Assembly (NCBI RefSeq): GCF_004011695.2
Contig: NC_082414.1
Coordinates: 930,001 to 994,000, forward strand
Direction of reading: 5' to 3'
Origin: Ascochyta rabiei
Lineage: Eukaryota > Ascomycota > Dothideomycetes > Pleosporales > Didymellaceae
Length of the DNA stretch: 64,000 bases
Position numbers and translations under genes: made by a program. Below the pieces are notes generated by a model, which was given only the letters and a program-made list of their open reading frames with translations, searched no databases and was not told the origin of the DNA. Positions 61,890 to 64,000 of this stretch are shown piece after piece. The stretch's first letter is position 1; each line of letters begins with the position of its first letter.

Positions 61890-63108
61890 ATGGCTGGCGA
61901 CCCACGAGCGCTGCTCCGTCAGGTGGGGCACTCTCTTGAACTCAGCCACAAAACAGACAACTGATACTGAAGTGCTACAACAGGCGGAGACCTCGCTGCA
62001 GAAGGCATCCGGTGGATTCAGCTTCTTTGGTGGGCGGCAAGACAAGTGTATGATCAGCTTCAAAAGCCTGAGATCAAGATGGGAATCAAAATCTAACGCA
62101 CGTGACAGACGAGGCAGCAGCTGAACAGTTTGTCGCCGCAGCAAATGCATTCCGCATGCAAAAGATGGGTAATAGATTCCTGGGATCAATCAAACTGAAG
62201 TCGTGGTGTCTGGAAACTAATTACATTCAGGCAAGGAGGCCGGCGAAGCATTCGAGAAGGCAGCCTCAGTCCAGCGCCAACAGCTGAACGAGCCAGACGA
62301 CGAAGCCAATTCACTCACAGAAGCCTTCAGTACAGTTGTACTCTCTATGACGATAAAGCCCTTTCTAACACCAGAACAGAGGCCTACCGTAAGGACGACC
62401 CGGAGGCCGCAGCAAGGTGTTTAGACAAGGCCATCACACACTACTGCAGCAAAGGCAACTTCCGCCGCGCAGCCACTCACAAACAGAACCTTGCCGAACT
62501 CTACGAAGTCGAGCTCGGTGACAATGCCCGTGCAGGCGCAGCCTACGAAGAGGCAGCTGGTTGGTATGAGAGTGTAAGTCCCAAACCTGAATACTCAAAC
62601 AACAAAAGCTAACATACAACAGGACAATGCCGAGGTACATCACGCACCCCACTCTTCGTTTTTGGAAGAATCTAACAAACCCCAACAGGCACTTGCAAAC
62701 AAACTCTGGCTTAAGACAGCCGATCTCGTTGCGCTGGAAGGCAAAGATTACTACAAAGCCATCTCGCTCTACGAAAAGGTTGCCAAGACCTCCATCCAGA
62801 ACAACCTCATGCGCTGGTCTGTCAAGGAGTACCTCCTCAAGGCAGGAATCTGCCAGCTATGCACTGGCGACCAAGTCGGTGTTAATGCCGCGCTCGACAG
62901 GTATAGGGAGCTGGATCCGAGTTTCAGCCAGCAGAGGGAGCATCAGTTGCTGTGTGACCTTACAGCGGCGGTTCAGGAGGGCGATCAGGAGATGTTTGCT
63001 GATAAGCTGTTCCAGTACGATCAGATGAGCAAGTTAGACAAGTGGAAGACGACGCTACTGTTGAGGATCAAGGCTACCATTGAGGAGACGGGTGAGGACT
63101 TCTCCTAG
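61890..63108 (+). CDS. SEC17: SEC17 / alpha-SNAP, seven exons, about 293 aa
   Basis: Adaptor that recruits the ATPase Sec18/NSF to SNARE complexes after membrane fusion. Exons (approximate where short): 61890-61922, 61984-62047, 62109-62168, 62231-62329, about 62380-62573, 62623-62634 and 62689-63108. The spliced protein begins MAGDPRALLRQAETSLQKAS, GGFSFFGGRQDKY, then EAAAEQFVAAANAFRMQKMG, KEAGEAFEKAASVQRQ and KAYRKDDPEAAARCLDKAI, all typical TPR-like helices of SNAP. The sixth exon is only 12 nt (DNAE). The last exon has WSVKEYLLKAGICQLCTGD and ends DKWKTTLLLRIKATIEE followed by the acidic tail; the penultimate hydrophobic Leu-Leu pair that stimulates NSF is kept. Length matches yeast Sec17 (292 aa). 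Confidence 0.92.
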
Positions 63109-63143
63109 ATGTACATTATTGAGAGATTTCTGGGGATCGAGAC

Positions 63144-63170
63144 GTGTGTGTGTGTGTGTGTGTGTGTGTG
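63144..63170. repeat. (GT)n microsatellite
   Basis: About 13 GT units in the 195-base gap between the convergent SEC17 and DUF726 genes, in the SEC17 3' flank. Confidence 0.9.
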
Positions 63171-63303
63171 GATCAGAGCCGAGCACACACATTGGACGAT
63201 TTCAGATGTTTATGAGAGAATTTTTGATACATGTTCTTTGTGTAACAGTTACCAATTTCCAGACGTGTATACCACCACAGCTAGGCACATACTGAGACAG
63301 TGC

Positions 63304-64000
63304 CTAGGCCTTCTTGAGCTCTTTTTGCTCACCAGCTGCTGCTGATGTCGGTGGCGGCACCTTCCCTGCGTCCTCCTTCGTTCCGAAGAAGCCTCCAATA
63401 TCGAGACTCTTCGTCTTCTCCTGCATAACCTGCCACATGCTCTGCTCACTCTTCTTCTGCACCTCACCCTCCAATTTCTGCTTCTCCTTCTCGCTGTCCC
63501 TCTCTTCATCCCCTGTCGTCTCGCCCTCGTTCTTCCTCCTTTCAGCCTCTTCCTTCTCTTTCTGCTTGGCCATCTCACGCTCGGCCTTCTCCACTTCCGC
63601 GATATCGACGTCCTCGAAGCCGATCTTGCGCAGGATCGAACCAGTGATGAACCGGTACTGCAAGTGCCCATCCACGAGTTCCGTAACATCGACATTCTGA
63701 ACACCGCGTACTCCCAGAACGGGTTGTAGGCCGGCAATGCCCAGCTGCACACTCGAAGTGCGGTACAGGAACCCCAAGATGTAGTCTTGCGTGCTGAACA
63801 CATTGACTACGCGGCCGCTGACCACAGAGCGCATCTTGCGCCAGTCCGCGGTATCGGACGGGCATGGTGCACCTAGCAGCACAACATTCTCAATGAGTCC
63901 GAATGCTTTTCGCTCCGCGAGACGCTGCAGACACGAGTATATGAGTCGTGCACCAAGCGAGTAACCGACAAGTGTCACCGGACGCTCGCCCTGAACCTTG
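63304..64000 (-). CDS. DUF726-family alpha/beta hydrolase (Mil1/TMCO4-like), C-terminal part; 5' end outside window
   Basis: The frame is open to the window edge at 64000, so the start lies beyond it; the codon at 63978 is GTG and internal. The first residues contain the nucleophile elbow GYSLGARLIYSCLQ, followed by VENVVLLGAPCP, WRKMRSVVSGRVVNVFSTQD, ILGFLYRTSSVQLGIAGLQP, NVDVTELVDGHLQYRF and ITGSILRKIGF, a sequence order typical of DUF726 proteins such as yeast Mil1 and animal TMCO4. The last 100 residues are a Lys/Glu-rich coiled coil with a poly-charged stretch ending KELKKA. In yeast Mil1 is a probable membrane-associated lipase that binds AP-1 components; the exact activity here is not known. 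Confidence 0.82.
   Translation of the reverse strand, partial: KVQGERPVTLVGYSLGARLIYSCLQRLAERKAFGLIENVVLLGAPCPSDTADWRKMRSVVSGRVVNVFSTQDYILGFLYRTSSVQLGIAGLQPVLGVRGVQNVDVTELVDGHLQYRFITGSILRKIGFEDVDIAEVEKAEREMAKQKEKEEAERRKNEGETTGDEERDSEKEKQKLEGEVQKKSEQSMWQVMQEKTKSLDIGGFFGTKEDAGKVPPPTSAAAGEQKELKKA

Overview
This window is a piece of nuclear genome from a filamentous ascomycete fungus, most likely a dothideomycete of the Pleosporales type. The basis is protein-level resemblance of most genes to families from that group, short introns of about 47-62 nt with ordinary GT-AG ends and pyrimidine-poor acceptors, roughly balanced GC content, long low-complexity proline and serine tails, and an RID-type cytosine methyltransferase of the kind that drives repeat-induced point mutation (RIP) in fungi. 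No bacterial operon structure, plasmid or viral genes were seen. Exon boundaries were deduced by hand from splice signals and reading-frame continuity; where I give several exons, the phases add up.

Layout. 0-10 kb: the 3' end of an RGP1-like gene, then a gene-poor stretch holding two clearly broken genes (a small TPR-like/coiled-coil gene at 3.8-4.3 kb and a GT15 mannosyltransferase at 6.8-8.2 kb) on either side of an intact sugar transporter, then a BLOC-1 subunit gene. 10-15 kb: a secreted CE2/SGNH esterase and a ferric reductase, tail to tail. 15-19 kb: a non-coding stretch with a 54-bp satellite array and a small coiled-coil gene with an apparent frameshift. 19-26 kb: a BRD8-like bromodomain protein, a zinc-finger-like fungal protein and an F-box-like protein. 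26-34 kb: tRNA-Lys(TTT), glucokinase (with a GC-AG intron) and a ketopantoate-reductase-like protein with a very long Pro/Asn-rich tail. 33-37 kb: microsatellite-rich DNA with no credible gene. 37-43.5 kb: NAA50-like acetyltransferase and MIC19 from a shared promoter, the RID-like methyltransferase, and another F-box-like gene. 44.5-45.0 kb: two 232-bp inverted-repeat transposons in opposite orientation. 45.8-53 kb: a glycine-zipper/RS-rich protein, a PIP-kinase-like protein and a 'pathogen-related' SnoaL-like protein. 54-56 kb: the WASP/Las17 actin nucleation promoter. 56-60 kb: a frameshifted small gene and a multiply broken PAF-acetylhydrolase-like gene. 60-64 kb: a small unknown gene, mitochondrial GatC, SEC17/alpha-SNAP and the 3' part of a DUF726 hydrolase.

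The genes are independent housekeeping units rather than a pathway cluster, though vesicle traffic and endomembranes recur (RGP1, CNL1, SEC17, WASP, PIP kinase). The most notable theme is decay: at least three genes are inactivated within 64 kb while the machinery usually linked to mutational gene decay in fungi (an RID homologue) is encoded in the same window. I did not find a convincing entirely new system; the best leads are the MITE pair, the 54-bp satellite, the reductase-tail fusion, a PIP-box-like motif on an acetyltransferase, and a possible membrane-anchored glucokinase isoform.
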